Shown here: one piece after another, positions 42,056 through 50,747 of the stretch | How the letters are laid out: each line of letters opens with the position of its first letter | Numbering within the stretch: the first letter of the stretch is position 1 | Assembly: GCF_016863275.1 (NCBI RefSeq) | Contig: NZ_BOOO01000008.1 | Location: 236,340 to 300,339, forward strand | Length of the DNA stretch: 64,000 bases | Source of the DNA: Planotetraspora mira | GTDB lineage: Bacteria; Actinomycetota; Actinomycetes; Streptosporangiales; Streptosporangiaceae | Reading direction: 5' to 3' | The notes under the pieces: model-generated | The model's input: the letters and a program-made list of their open reading frames with translations, nothing else | What the model was told of the DNA's origin: nothing | Databases searched by the model: none | Made by a program: the position numbers and the translations under genes

Positions 42056-42351
42056 TAACTTCGGCCGAATTTGTTTCCGTTCAGTTACGTGGGGCGGGCC
42101 CTGCGGCCTATCGCCGGCGGCGTCCCCGCGGACGCCCGGAACGGTCATGTCGAGATCATCGGTGCGGTATCCGCAGGTAATCACCGGATGAAGCCACACC
42201 GCAGGCGCCCCGGAACACCGTGCGGGCCGGTGCCGGAGCGTGCCGACGGACCTCGTTACGGCCCCAATTCGGACATTCCGGTATTCATGCCGTGTGCAGC
42301 TTACCTGTCGAACGTTCTACAGGCCCCCCACCAGGCGGTGCTACCGTTAGA

Positions 42352-42361
42352 GAAACTTTCG
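42352..42361. promoter_or_regulatory. LacI-type operator-like site before lacI
   Basis: GAAACTTTCG, preceded by AGA, stands 32 bases before the lacI start and matches the importer operator on the opposite strand. Suggests autoregulation. Confidence 0.45.
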
Positions 42362-42392
42362 ACAGCACAGGCTCAGCGCGTGAAGAGGTGTC

Positions 42393-43484
42393 GTGGCGAC
42401 CGAGCAGGGGACGAGGACACATAAGCGGGCAGCAGCGGGAACTCCCCGTGGCGCCGACGCCGACCGGGTGACCATCGCGATGGTCGCGCGTGAGGCGGGC
42501 GTGTCCGCGCCGACGGTGAGCAAGGTGCTCAACGGCCGGGAAGCCGTCGGCCCCGAGACCCGCCGCCGGGTCCAGGACGCGCTGATCTCGACGGGCTACC
42601 AGCGCAGGGCCAGATCCGAGACGGGAAAGGTCGGCCTGGTCGACTTCGTCATCACCGAGCTGGACACGGCCTGGGCCTGTGAGCTGCTGCGCGGCGCCGA
42701 GCAGGAGGCCTACCGGCTGGGCGCCAGCCTGGTGCTGACCGTGACACACGACCGGCAGGCCCAGCCCCGCGAATGGCTCAAGACGATCGCCTCCCGGCCC
42801 ACCGACGGCGTGGTCCTGGTGGTCACGAACACCCGGCAGGTGGCCGCGGAGACGCTGCGCCCGATCGACACCCCCTTCGTCGTCATCGACCAGGTCGGCG
42901 GATACGACCGCGACGTTCCGACCATCGGCGCCACCAACTGGGCCGGCGGGTTCGCCGCCACCGAGCATCTGGCCGATCTCGGCCATCGCCGTATCGGAGT
43001 GATCACCGGACCGGAGGACGTCCGGTGCAGCCTGGAACGCCTCGACGGCTACCGCGCCGCGCTCGGGCGAGCGGGGCTGCCGCTCGACGAGAGCCTGGTG
43101 CGGCAGGGCGACTTCTACGCCGAGGGAGGCAGGCGGGCCGCGCTCGAGCTGCTCGACCTGCCGGAACCGCCCACCGCCATCTTCGCCGGCTCCGACCAGC
43201 AGGCGGCCGGCGTGTACGACGCGGCCCACTCCAGGGGGCTGCGCATCCCCGAGGATCTCAGCGTCGTCGGGTTCGACGACACCGAGGTCTGCGAATGGAT
43301 GTTCCCCCGGCTCACCACCATCCGGCAGCCCCTCGCCCAGATGGCCGTGCTGGCCATCCGCAACGTGCTGGAGACCACGCACACCCCCGGCGAGCAGCCG
43401 CTGCACCTCGAGCTGTCCACCAGCCTGGTGGAGAGGAACAGCACCGCGCCGTGGAAGGGGCGCGCCGCCCGCCGCCGGGTCTGA
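42393..43484 (+). CDS. LacI-family transcriptional repressor
   Basis: A 363-residue regulator. The helix-turn-helix is at residues 26-75 (VTIAMVAREAGVSAPTVSKV, LNGREAVGPETRRRVQDALI). The periplasmic-binding-protein-like ligand domain follows (VGLVDFVITELDTAWACELL, GVVLVVTNTR, HLADLGHRRIGVITGPE, DLSVVGFDDTEVCEWMFPRL, LTTIRQPLAQMA). The start is GTG at 42393 with GAAGAGG a few bases upstream. Position and four matching operator-like sites make it the likely repressor of the adjacent importer/GH5 operon, the epimerase gene and the plus-strand sugar operon. The ligand is probably an imported pentose or oligosaccharide. Confidence 0.92.
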   Translation: MATEQGTRTHKRAAAGTPRGADADRVTIAMVAREAGVSAPTVSKVLNGREAVGPETRRRVQDALISTGYQRRARSETGKVGLVDFVITELDTAWACELLRGAEQEAYRLGASLVLTVTHDRQAQPREWLKTIASRPTDGVVLVVTNTRQVAAETLRPIDTPFVVIDQVGGYDRDVPTIGATNWAGGFAATEHLADLGHRRIGVITGPEDVRCSLERLDGYRAALGRAGLPLDESLVRQGDFYAEGGRRAALELLDLPEPPTAIFAGSDQQAAGVYDAAHSRGLRIPEDLSVVGFDDTEVCEWMFPRLTTIRQPLAQMAVLAIRNVLETTHTPGEQPLHLELSTSLVERNSTAPWKGRAARRRV

Positions 43485-43535
43485 CGGCCCGCCGAACACC
43501 GCGGCCCCGCGCCGCGGCGGTCACATGACCGACGG

Positions 43536-44405
43536 TCACGTGAGCGGCGTTCCGAGAACGTCACGCCAGGAGTACAGCGGGACGTATCCCAGCTCGTCAC
43601 GGGCCTTCTCGCTGCTCAGCAGGCTCTCGTGGCCGTCCAGTGGGCGGCGGGCCCGCACCTCGGGGAAGACCTCCGCGGCCAGTTCGGCGGAGGGCCGGTC
43701 CATCAGCGTGTCCCCGGCGGCGATGACGTAGGACGGGGCGCCGGTGACCTCGGCGAGCAGCGCCCGCCGGCACGCCTGGGCGACGTCGCGCACGTCGACG
43801 TACCCCCACAGGTTGAAGACCCTGGTCAGCGGGTCGGCCCAGTAGGACGGGATCTTCGGGTAGTCGGCGGCGTCGTGGACGTTCGACAGCCGCAGCCCGA
43901 TGATCGGGATGCCCGACCACGCGGCGATGTGCTCGGCCAGTGTCTCCCCGACGACCTTCGACAGCGCGTAGGCCGAAGTGGGATGGGGGTAGTGATCCTC
44001 GTCCACGGGCAGGTACCGCGGCGGAGCGGCCGCGCCGAACGGGAATCCCAGCGTGGTCTCGCTCGACGTCCACACCACCCGGCCCACCCCGAGTTTGGCC
44101 GCGGCGAGGAAGACGTTGCTGTTCATCGCGGTGTTCGCGGTGAACGTCCGCGCGTCGGTGACGAAACCGGGTGCGGGGATCGCCGCGAGGTGGACGACGG
44201 CGTCGACCCCGGTCAGCGCGTCCACCGTGTCGCCGAAGTCCGTCAGGTCGGCGCGCAGCAACGGCGCGCCCAGGTCCGCCAGCTCGCCTCGGTCGCCGGG
44301 CGTGCCCGCCACGTCGACCGCGCGCACCTCGTGTCCGTGGGCGAGCAGGTCCTGGACCACGGCGCGCCCCGTCTTGCCGCTCGCGCCCGTCACCGTGATG
44401 TTCAC
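43536..44405 (-). CDS. NAD-dependent epimerase/dehydratase family protein
   Basis: A 289-residue extended SDR. TGASGKTGRAVVQDL is the cofactor loop, HLAAIPAPG the next motif and YALSK the catalytic Tyr-x3-Lys, with IIGLRLSNVH and LLSSEKARDELGYVP near the end. Relatives include uronate dehydrogenases and sugar epimerases, so an aldose or uronic acid oxidation role fits the cluster. The start is GTG at 44405. Convergent with lacI and divergent from the tautomerase operon, with an operator-like site over its predicted -10 box. Confidence 0.88.
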   Translation of the reverse strand: MNITVTGASGKTGRAVVQDLLAHGHEVRAVDVAGTPGDRGELADLGAPLLRADLTDFGDTVDALTGVDAVVHLAAIPAPGFVTDARTFTANTAMNSNVFLAAAKLGVGRVVWTSSETTLGFPFGAAAPPRYLPVDEDHYPHPTSAYALSKVVGETLAEHIAAWSGIPIIGLRLSNVHDAADYPKIPSYWADPLTRVFNLWGYVDVRDVAQACRRALLAEVTGAPSYVIAAGDTLMDRPSAELAAEVFPEVRARRPLDGHESLLSSEKARDELGYVPLYSWRDVLGTPLT

Positions 44406-44465
44406 AGGTCGGCCTCACTCTCACGTGTCGTTCCGGCGGGAGGAGACCGCGCCGGCCAGGCGATG

Positions 44466-44483
44466 CGAAAGTTTATAGAAAGT
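44466..44483 (-). promoter_or_regulatory. Operator-like site over the -10 box of the epimerase gene
   Basis: CGAAAGTTTATAGAAAGT contains the GAAAGTTT half of the importer operator. On the minus strand TATAAA (44472-44477) inside it is a good -10 box, 66 bases before the GTG at 44405. Confidence 0.45.
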
Positions 44484-44798
44484 TGTTAAGCGGCCGACAC
44501 GGTGGCCCGCTCCCAGCGGCGGACGGCGACGTCCCACCCCTGAGGGGCTGCCGTCCGCCTGCCCGGCGCTCGGGGCCGGATACCGGAATCATCCGCTCTA
44601 CCAGGAAAAACAATCGCGGAGTATCGTTGGCTCAAGTCCGTCGCCCGGGCGCCCGGCGACCTCTGCCGGGTCGGCTCCCGATCGGTCTCACCCGACCGGA
44701 AATGATCATAGATCAGGTGCCCTGACGGGCGAAGATGTCGCTGTGTCAGCTTTCGCAGGCTGCTTCACCCTTGACGTTCGTCAACCGATCGTTCTACG

Positions 44799-44827
44799 TT
44801 GTCACTGCGGACCTTAAGTTTCATAGT
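44799..44827 (+). promoter_or_regulatory. Promoter of the tautomerase-GH3 operon
   Basis: TTGTCA (44799-44804) and CATAGT (44822-44827), 17 bases apart, matching five and four of six consensus bases. The operator at 44832-44845 covers the predicted transcription start. Confidence 0.5.
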
Positions 44828-44831
44828 TTTT

Positions 44832-44845
44832 CCGAAAGTTTTCGG
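44832..44845. promoter_or_regulatory. LacI-type operator CCGAAAGTTTTCGG (plus-strand sugar operon)
   Basis: A 14-bp near-palindrome almost identical to 41997-42009, with one extra T, directly downstream of the promoter boxes. Confidence 0.6.
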
Positions 44846-44920
44846 CTTCCTGCTTTCGTGCACGTCCCGCCGTGGCGCCCGGACATCCGGTCGACCGCCC
44901 GGCGCTGAAAGGAACCCCTC

Positions 44921-45286
44921 TTGCCTCTTGTGCAGATCGACCTCGACCGTTCCCTCGCCGAACGGCTGGGCGAGCAGATCAGTGACGGCATCCACCAGGC
45001 CCTGGTCGACGGCCTCGGCATGGACCCGACCGACAAGTTCCAGATCTTCCGCACCCACGCGCCGGAAGAGATCGTCTTCGATCCGGGCTACAACGGCGTC
45101 GACCGGCGACAGTTGATCAGCATCCAGATCCTGATGGTGCACATGTACGACGTGACCACCAAGTACGCGATGTTCGACCAGATCGCCAAGCGACTGGGAG
45201 ACATCGGCATCCGCTCGGACGACCTGCTCATCAGCATCGTGGAGAACGGCTTCGAAGACTGGTACGCCGGCAAGTCCCGCAGCTGA
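44921..45286 (+). CDS. Tautomerase-superfamily protein
   Basis: A 121-residue protein. After the TTG start (44921) comes Pro2, the catalytic base of 4-oxalocrotonate-tautomerase-like enzymes once the Met is removed. LVQIDLDRSLAERLGEQISD is the first beta-alpha unit, and FQIFRTHAPEEIVFDPGY and DLLISIVENGFEDWYAGK match the double-length tautomerase (MSAD/cis-CaaD-like) pattern. It may isomerise a 2-oxo sugar acid in the pathway. The ribosome-binding site is AAAGGA eight bases upstream. First gene of the plus-strand sugar operon and therefore under the promoter-operator pair. Confidence 0.82.
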   Translation: MPLVQIDLDRSLAERLGEQISDGIHQALVDGLGMDPTDKFQIFRTHAPEEIVFDPGYNGVDRRQLISIQILMVHMYDVTTKYAMFDQIAKRLGDIGIRSDDLLISIVENGFEDWYAGKSRS

Positions 45287-45329
45287 TCGCATCCTGCCCA
45301 TCCCTGAATCCAAGATCCGGAGTCCTGCA

Positions 45330-46349
45330 GTGAAGGTTCTCTACATCGGCGGCACCGGCACGATCAGCTCGTCGTGTGTCGCGGAGTCGGTGCGTCAGGG
45401 ACAGGACGTCCACGTCCTGAACCGCGGCCGCACCGCCGGTCGCCGGCCACTCCCTGCCGGGGTCACGACGATCGAAGGCGACGTCCAGGACCCGGAGTCG
45501 ATGCGCCGGGCCCTCGACGGCACGACGTTCGACTCCGTGGTCAACTTCCTCAGCTTCGGTTCCAAGGACGCCTCGGCGGCCGTGGAACTGCTGGAGGGCC
45601 GGACGAACCAGTACATCCACATCAGCAGCGCCTCGATCTACCACAAGCCGGTACGGCAGGTGCCGTTCGTGGAGTCGACCACCCGGCGCAACCCCTACCT
45701 GGCGTACGCCCGGGAGAAGATCGCCGCCGAGGACGTCCTGCGGCACGCGTACGAGGAGCGGGAGTTCCCCGTCACGATCGTGCGGCCGTCGCACACCTAC
45801 GACGACGCCCATCCCCCGCTTCCCGGCGACTGGACGGCGTGGGACCGGATCGTGCGCGGCGACGAACTGGTCGTCCCCGGTGACGGCACCAGCCTGTGGA
45901 CCCTGACGCACGCGAGTGATCTCGCCGTCGGCCTCGTCGGCCTGATCGGCAACTGGCAGGCCGTCGGCGAGGACTTCCACATCACCTCCAACGAGGCGCT
46001 GAGCTGGAACGAGATCTACGACATCATCGGCCGCACGGCCGGGACGCCGGCCCGTCTCCTCCACCTGCCGTCGGAGCTCCTGCCGGTCGTGGCCCCGGAC
46101 TGGTTCTGGTCGGATCTGATCGTCGGCGACCTGCAGCACAGCGCCGTGTTCGACAACACCAAGATCAAGCGGTTCGTCCCGTCGTTCCAGCCGAAGGTCA
46201 CCTGGTCGGAAGGCGTACGGCGGCTGCTCAGCTGGCGGTCCGCCCACCTCGAGGAGACCCGCCCCGACGCCGAGACCGACGCGGTGCTCGCGCGGCTCGT
46301 CGAAGGCCACCGTCTGGCGGCGGCGGCTCTGGCGCCGCTGGCGCCGTGA
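45330..46349 (+). CDS. NAD-dependent epimerase-like protein, second gene of the sugar operon
   Basis: A 339-residue extended SDR. IGGTGTISSSCVAES is the cofactor loop and YAREK the Tyr-x3-Lys motif; IVRPSHTYDD, HASDLAVGLVGLIG and NEALSWNEIYDIIGRTAG are typical of NAD-dependent epimerase/dehydratase proteins. It probably acts on a free or nucleotide-bound sugar; the exact step is unknown. The start is GTG at 45330, 43 bases after the tautomerase gene. Its stop overlaps the SMP-30 gene start, so it belongs firmly to this operon. Confidence 0.85.
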   Translation: MKVLYIGGTGTISSSCVAESVRQGQDVHVLNRGRTAGRRPLPAGVTTIEGDVQDPESMRRALDGTTFDSVVNFLSFGSKDASAAVELLEGRTNQYIHISSASIYHKPVRQVPFVESTTRRNPYLAYAREKIAAEDVLRHAYEEREFPVTIVRPSHTYDDAHPPLPGDWTAWDRIVRGDELVVPGDGTSLWTLTHASDLAVGLVGLIGNWQAVGEDFHITSNEALSWNEIYDIIGRTAGTPARLLHLPSELLPVVAPDWFWSDLIVGDLQHSAVFDNTKIKRFVPSFQPKVTWSEGVRRLLSWRSAHLEETRPDAETDAVLARLVEGHRLAAAALAPLAP

Positions 46350-47266
46350 TGGCGGAGTCCCCTATCGGGTCGGCGGGCGGAGACCTGGAGGCGCGGCCCT
46401 GGCTGGACGTCTCAGGTGTCCACTGTGAGGGCGTCGTGTGGGACGACGCCCTCGGTCGGGTGCGCTTCGTCGACATCCCCCGCGGGCGGGTGTTCGACGC
46501 GGACGTCGACACGGATCTCGACACGGCCGACGTCAGGTGGTTCGACCTGCCGGCGCCGGTCACCGCCGTGCACCCCACGACCGACCCGGCGACCGTCGTC
46601 GTCGCGGACGGCGAGGGCATCGCGCTGGCCTCGCGGGACGGTCTGGCCGTACGGCTGGCCGCCCCGCTGGCAGGACGGCCGCGCATCCGCATGAACGACG
46701 CCGGCGTCGATCCCGCGGGGCGGTACTTCGCCGGAAGCATGGCCTACGACCTGGAGCCGGGCGCGGCGAGCCTCTACCGCCTCGACGCCGACCGCTCCCT
46801 GCACACGGTGCTCACCGACGTCACGATCAGCAACGGCGTGGACTGGTCGCCCGACGCGACCCTGTGCTACTTCGTGGACAGCCCGCTGCGTCGCATCGAC
46901 GTGTTCGACTACGACGTGACGACGGGCGCGCTGTCGAACCGGCGCGTGTTCGCCGACACCTCCTCCGTCCCCGGGATGCCCGACGGGCTGACGGTGGACG
47001 CCGAAGGCGCCGTGTGGGCGGCCTTCTGGGGCGGATCGCGCGTCTGCCGATTCGGCCCCGACGGCCGGATCGAGCGCACGGTCACCCTTCCGGTCTCGCA
47101 GGTGACGTCGTGCTGCTTCGCCGGTAAGGACCTGGACCAGCTCATCATCAGCACCTCCACCGAGGACCTCTCCCCCGACGACCTGCGGCGTCAGCCCCTG
47201 GCAGGCATGATCTTCCGGGCCGAGCCCGGCTGCCGCGGCCGCCGCACGACCGAATTCGTGATCTGA
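46349..47266 (+). CDS. SMP-30/gluconolactonase-like lactonase
   Basis: A 305-residue six-bladed propeller protein of the SMP-30/gluconolactonase/LRE family. The metal-site motifs are present: HCEGVVWDD (Glu), RIRMNDAGVDPAGRYFAGSM (Asn), SNGVDWSPD (Asn) and MPDGLTVDAEG (Asp). It opens an aldonolactone to the aldonic acid, the second step of non-phosphorylative pentose oxidation. The start is ATG at 46349, or GTG three bases earlier; both overlap the upstream stop. The next gene begins one base after its stop. Confidence 0.9.
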   Translation: MAESPIGSAGGDLEARPWLDVSGVHCEGVVWDDALGRVRFVDIPRGRVFDADVDTDLDTADVRWFDLPAPVTAVHPTTDPATVVVADGEGIALASRDGLAVRLAAPLAGRPRIRMNDAGVDPAGRYFAGSMAYDLEPGAASLYRLDADRSLHTVLTDVTISNGVDWSPDATLCYFVDSPLRRIDVFDYDVTTGALSNRRVFADTSSVPGMPDGLTVDAEGAVWAAFWGGSRVCRFGPDGRIERTVTLPVSQVTSCCFAGKDLDQLIISTSTEDLSPDDLRRQPLAGMIFRAEPGCRGRRTTEFVI

Positions 47267-47267
47267 C

Positions 47268-48263
47268 ATGGCCGATGACCTGACGAACGACCGGCACACC
47301 GGCGCGTACCCGCTGCCCGACCCCGCGGAGCGCCGCGCGTTCGGCCGCACCGGGCTCTCCGTGACACCCATCTGCATCGGGACCAGCCCCCTGGCGAGCA
47401 TGCCCACGCTGTACGGCTATGCGGTCGACCAGGAGCGGGCGGAGGCCACGGTCGAGGCCGTCCTCGACGGCCCGTTCAACTTCCTCGACACCTCCAACAA
47501 CTACGGCGGCGGCAGCGCGGAGCGGCGCATCGGCGCCGTCCTGCGGCGGCGTGTCATGCCTGACGGGTTCGTCCTGGCCACCAAGGCCGACGCCGACCCC
47601 GATTCCGGCGACTTCTCCGGCGAGCGGGTACGCCGCTCGGTCGAGGAGAGCCTGGACCGGCTGGGCGTCGACAGCGTGCCGATGATGTACCTGCACGACC
47701 CGGAGTTCCACGTCACGTTCGAGCAGGCCATGGCTCCCGGCGGCCCGGTCGAGGCGCTGGTGGCGCTGCGTGACGCCGGTGTCGTCGGCCACCTCGGGAT
47801 CGCCGGAGGGCCGGTGGAGCTGATGCGCCGGTTCGTCGGGACCGGCGTGTTCGAGGCCGTGATCAACCACAACCGGTGGACCCTGGTGAACCGCGAGGCC
47901 GATCAGCTGCTCGACGACGCCGCCGAGCGGGGGGTCGCCTTCGTCAACGGCGCGCCGTACGGCGGAGGAATGCTGGTCAAGGGCCCGGACGCGCAGCCCC
48001 GCTACGCCTACCGGGACACCGACGAGTCGGTCAGGGACGCGGTCCGGGCGATGCAGCGGGCGTGCGCCGCCCACGGCGTCCCCCTGGCGGCCGCCGCGCT
48101 GCAGTTCTCCCTGCGGGACCCGCGGGTGACGTCGACCATCGTCGGGATCTCCGAGCCCGCGCGGATCGCCACCACCCTCGATCTCGCCACCACCCCGATT
48201 CCCCCAGAACTGTGGGACGAGCTCGACCAGTGCACCCCGGCGTACGGCGGGTGGCTGGACTGA
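47268..48263 (+). CDS. Aldo/keto reductase (L-fucose/D-threo-aldose 1-dehydrogenase-like)
   Basis: A 331-residue AKR barrel. FGRTGLSVTPICIGTSPLAS is the start, NFLDTSNNYGGGSAERRIGA holds the Asp and Tyr of the active site, FVLATKADAD the Lys, and QFSLRDPRVTSTIVGISEPA the cofactor loop. The overall pattern is that of galactose/fucose/arabinose dehydrogenases that oxidise an aldose to its lactone, which fits the lactonase directly before it. ATG at 47268. Operon position four of five. Confidence 0.88.
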   Translation: MADDLTNDRHTGAYPLPDPAERRAFGRTGLSVTPICIGTSPLASMPTLYGYAVDQERAEATVEAVLDGPFNFLDTSNNYGGGSAERRIGAVLRRRVMPDGFVLATKADADPDSGDFSGERVRRSVEESLDRLGVDSVPMMYLHDPEFHVTFEQAMAPGGPVEALVALRDAGVVGHLGIAGGPVELMRRFVGTGVFEAVINHNRWTLVNREADQLLDDAAERGVAFVNGAPYGGGMLVKGPDAQPRYAYRDTDESVRDAVRAMQRACAAHGVPLAAAALQFSLRDPRVTSTIVGISEPARIATTLDLATTPIPPELWDELDQCTPAYGGWLD

Positions 48264-48311
48264 TGCCGACGACGGCCGTACGAGCGATTCCAACGACAAA
48301 CGGAGAGCACC

Positions 48312-50675
48312 GTGGCTTTGAGCACTGAAACGTCGCCAGAGGTGTGGAAGGACGCCGCCGTCCCCGACGAGGACCGGGTCGAGGCACTGATGGCCCGGAT
48401 GAGCGTGGCCGAGAAGGTCGCGCAGCTGTACGGCGTCTGGGTGGGCATCAAGGACGAAGACGGCGAGATGGCCCCGCACCAGCACGAGTTCACGTCGCTG
48501 CCCGTCGGGTGGGACGAACTGGTGAAGGACGGCATCGGCCAGCTGACCCGGCCGTTCGGCACGACGCCCGTCGGCGTCCTCACGGGGGCGACCACGCTCG
48601 CGAACGCGCAGCGTTCGATCACGGAGGCGGGACGCTGGGGCATCCCCGCGCTGGTGCACGAGGAGATCCTGACCGGCCTGGCCGCGTGGAAGGCCACCGT
48701 CTACCCGTCGCCGCTCTGCTGGGGGGCCAGCTTCGATCCGGACCTCGTGGAGCGGATGGGCGCGCAGATCGGCGCCACCATGCGGCGCCTCGGCATCCAC
48801 CAGGGGCTCGCGCCGGTCCTGGACGTCGCCCGCGACCTGCGGTGGGGCCGCGTCGAGGAGACCATCGGCGAGGATCCCGTCCTCGTCGGCACGATCGGCA
48901 GCGCCTACATCCGCGGTGTGCAGTCCGCGGGCGTGGTCGCCACCTTGAAGCATTTCGTCGGCTACTCGGCGTCCAAGGCGGGACGGAACCTCGCCCCGGT
49001 GTCGGTGGGCCGCCGTGAGATCGCCGACGTCCTGCTGCCGCCGTTCGAGATGGCGCTGCGGGCCGGGGCCGACTCGGTGATGAACTCCTACGCCGACATC
49101 GACGGGGTGCCGGTCGCTGCCGACCCCACCCTGCTCACCGACCTGCTGCGCGACACCTACGGCTTCACCGGCACCGTCGTGGCCGACTACTTCTCCGTCG
49201 CCTTCCTGCAGACCCTGCACAACGTGGCCGACTCGCCCGGCGACGCGGCCAGGCTCGCTCTCACGGCGGGGATCGACGTCGAACTGCCCACGGTGAACAC
49301 CTTCGGCCCGCCGCTGATCGAGGCGATCGACCGCGGCGAGGTCGACATCGCCCTCATCGACCGTGCGTTGCGGCGCGTGCTCCTGCAAAAGTGCAGGCTC
49401 GGACTGCTCGACGCCGAATGGACGCCCGAGCCCTCCGTGCTCGACGAGGCGGCGCCCGAAGAGACGGGCGCCGACGCGGTGCTGGACGGCGCGGAGGAGC
49501 GGGCCCTGGCGGCCGAGTTGGCCCGCCGCTCCGTCGTCCTGCTGCACAACGACGGGGGCTCGCTGCCGCTGGCCGCGGGCCTGCGGCTGGCCGTGGTCGG
49601 GCCGCGCGCCGACACCGCGCAGGCCATGATGGGGTGCTACTCGTTCCCGATGCACGTCGGAGTGCACCACCCGGACGTCCCCATCGGCCTCGAGGTGCCG
49701 ACCCTGGTCGAGGCGCTGCGCGCCGATCCGGCGGGTTACGACGTGCGTTACGAGCAGGGTGTCCCGGTCCTCGGCGGAGACGACGAGGGAATCGCGGCGG
49801 CCGTCGCGGCGGCGGCCGACGCCGACGTCTGCGTGGCCGTGCTCGGCGACCAGGCGGGCCTGTTCGGCCGGGGCACCTCCGGCGAGGGCTGCGACGTGGC
49901 GAGCCTGCGCCTTCCCGGGCGGCAGGAGGAACTGCTGGAGGCCGTGCTGGCCACCGGCAAGCCGGTCGTGCTCGTGCTTCTGGTCGGCCGGCCGTACGAA
50001 CTGGCCCGGCAGGCCGACCGCCTGGCGGCCGTCGTGTGCGGGTTCTTCCCCGGTGAGGAGGGCGCACGGGCCCTGGCCGACGTGCTCTCCGGCCGGGCCG
50101 ACCCGGCGGGGCGGCTCCCGGTGAGCTTCCCCGGCGACGGCGCCACCCAGCCCTCCACCTACCTGGCCTCTCCGCTGGCCCGGCGCAGCGAGGTGAGCTC
50201 GGTGGACCCCACTCCGCTGTTCCCCTTCGGGCACGGACTGTCGTACACCCCGATCACGTGGAAGGGCGTCACCGCCGACGCGGCGGCGACGTGGCCGACC
50301 GACGGCGCCTTCGACGTGCGGGTGACGCTCCACAACGGCGCGACCGGCCCGGTGTCGGAGGTCGTCCAGGTCTACCTGCACGACCCGGTCGCGGAGGTCG
50401 CCCGTCCGGTGCAGTCGCTGCTGACCGCCCACCGGGTCGACCTGGAGCCGGATGAGACGCGGGAGGTCACGATCTCCCTGCACGCCGACCAGACCTCCTA
50501 CACGGGGGCGTCCGGACGGCGGCAGGTCGATCCGGGCCAGGTCGAACTGCGGGTCGGGGCCTCGAGCGCCGACATCCGGGAGACCCTCTCGGTGTCGATG
50601 ACCGGGCCGCGGCGCCACGTCGGCTTCGACCGGGTCATGGAGGCCACGGTCACCTCCGCGGCGGGCCAGGGCTGA
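48312..50675 (+). CDS. Glycoside hydrolase family 3 (beta-glucosidase/beta-xylosidase type)
   Basis: A 787-residue GH3 enzyme without a signal peptide. The first domain has KHFVGYSASKAGRN (His214) and the nucleophile Asp292 in VVADYFS; the second domain has VVLLHNDGGSLPLAAGLRLA, and PLFPFGHGLSYT leads into the C-terminal FN3-like domain (FDVRVTLHNGATGPVSEVVQ). This is the common beta-glucosidase or beta-xylosidase architecture; with an oxidative pentose route next door, beta-xylosidase or arabinosidase is the better guess. GTG at 48312, 48 bases after the aldo/keto reductase. Last gene of the operon before a strong terminator. Confidence 0.9.
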   Translation: MALSTETSPEVWKDAAVPDEDRVEALMARMSVAEKVAQLYGVWVGIKDEDGEMAPHQHEFTSLPVGWDELVKDGIGQLTRPFGTTPVGVLTGATTLANAQRSITEAGRWGIPALVHEEILTGLAAWKATVYPSPLCWGASFDPDLVERMGAQIGATMRRLGIHQGLAPVLDVARDLRWGRVEETIGEDPVLVGTIGSAYIRGVQSAGVVATLKHFVGYSASKAGRNLAPVSVGRREIADVLLPPFEMALRAGADSVMNSYADIDGVPVAADPTLLTDLLRDTYGFTGTVVADYFSVAFLQTLHNVADSPGDAARLALTAGIDVELPTVNTFGPPLIEAIDRGEVDIALIDRALRRVLLQKCRLGLLDAEWTPEPSVLDEAAPEETGADAVLDGAEERALAAELARRSVVLLHNDGGSLPLAAGLRLAVVGPRADTAQAMMGCYSFPMHVGVHHPDVPIGLEVPTLVEALRADPAGYDVRYEQGVPVLGGDDEGIAAAVAAAADADVCVAVLGDQAGLFGRGTSGEGCDVASLRLPGRQEELLEAVLATGKPVVLVLLVGRPYELARQADRLAAVVCGFFPGEEGARALADVLSGRADPAGRLPVSFPGDGATQPSTYLASPLARRSEVSSVDPTPLFPFGHGLSYTPITWKGVTADAAATWPTDGAFDVRVTLHNGATGPVSEVVQVYLHDPVAEVARPVQSLLTAHRVDLEPDETREVTISLHADQTSYTGASGRRQVDPGQVELRVGASSADIRETLSVSMTGPRRHVGFDRVMEATVTSAAGQG

Positions 50676-50682
50676 GACGCCT

Positions 50683-50724
50683 CGGGTGACCCGCCGGTGC
50701 CTGGTCGCGCCGGCGGGTCACCCG
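50683..50724. terminator. Bidirectional terminator after the GH3 gene
   Basis: A perfect 15-bp stem (CGGGTGACCCGCCGG / CCGGCGGGTCACCCG), 12-base loop. It ends the GH3 operon and the converging minus-strand operon. A third CGGGTCACCCG block follows at 50733-50743. Confidence 0.85.
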
Positions 50725-50747
50725 TGTGTCAGCGGGTCACCCGTGCC

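Larger units (their letters stand above)
41780..42392. other. Divergent regulatory region between importer operon and lacI
   Basis: 613 bases without a gene. It holds the importer promoter, one perfect operator (41997-42009) and a half-degenerate one (42351-42361) just before lacI. The rest shows nothing recognisable. Confidence 0.6.
44406..44920. other. Divergent regulatory region between epimerase gene and sugar operon
   Basis: 515 bases without a supported gene. LacI-type operator-like sites near both ends (44466-44483 and 44832-44845) with promoter boxes next to them. Confidence 0.6.

Noticed and set aside
43500..43531. GC-rich hairpins between lacI and the epimerase gene as a terminator
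   Set aside because: CCGCGG and CGGTCA..TGACCG can pair, but the stems are only six bases and there is no T-run, so I did not list it as a terminator.
47148..50618. Very long open frame on the minus strand opposite the aldo/keto reductase and GH3 genes
   Set aside because: It is the mirror of GC-rich codon usage on the plus strand. The plus-strand genes have clear catalytic motifs, ribosome-binding sites and operon spacing; the minus frame has none.
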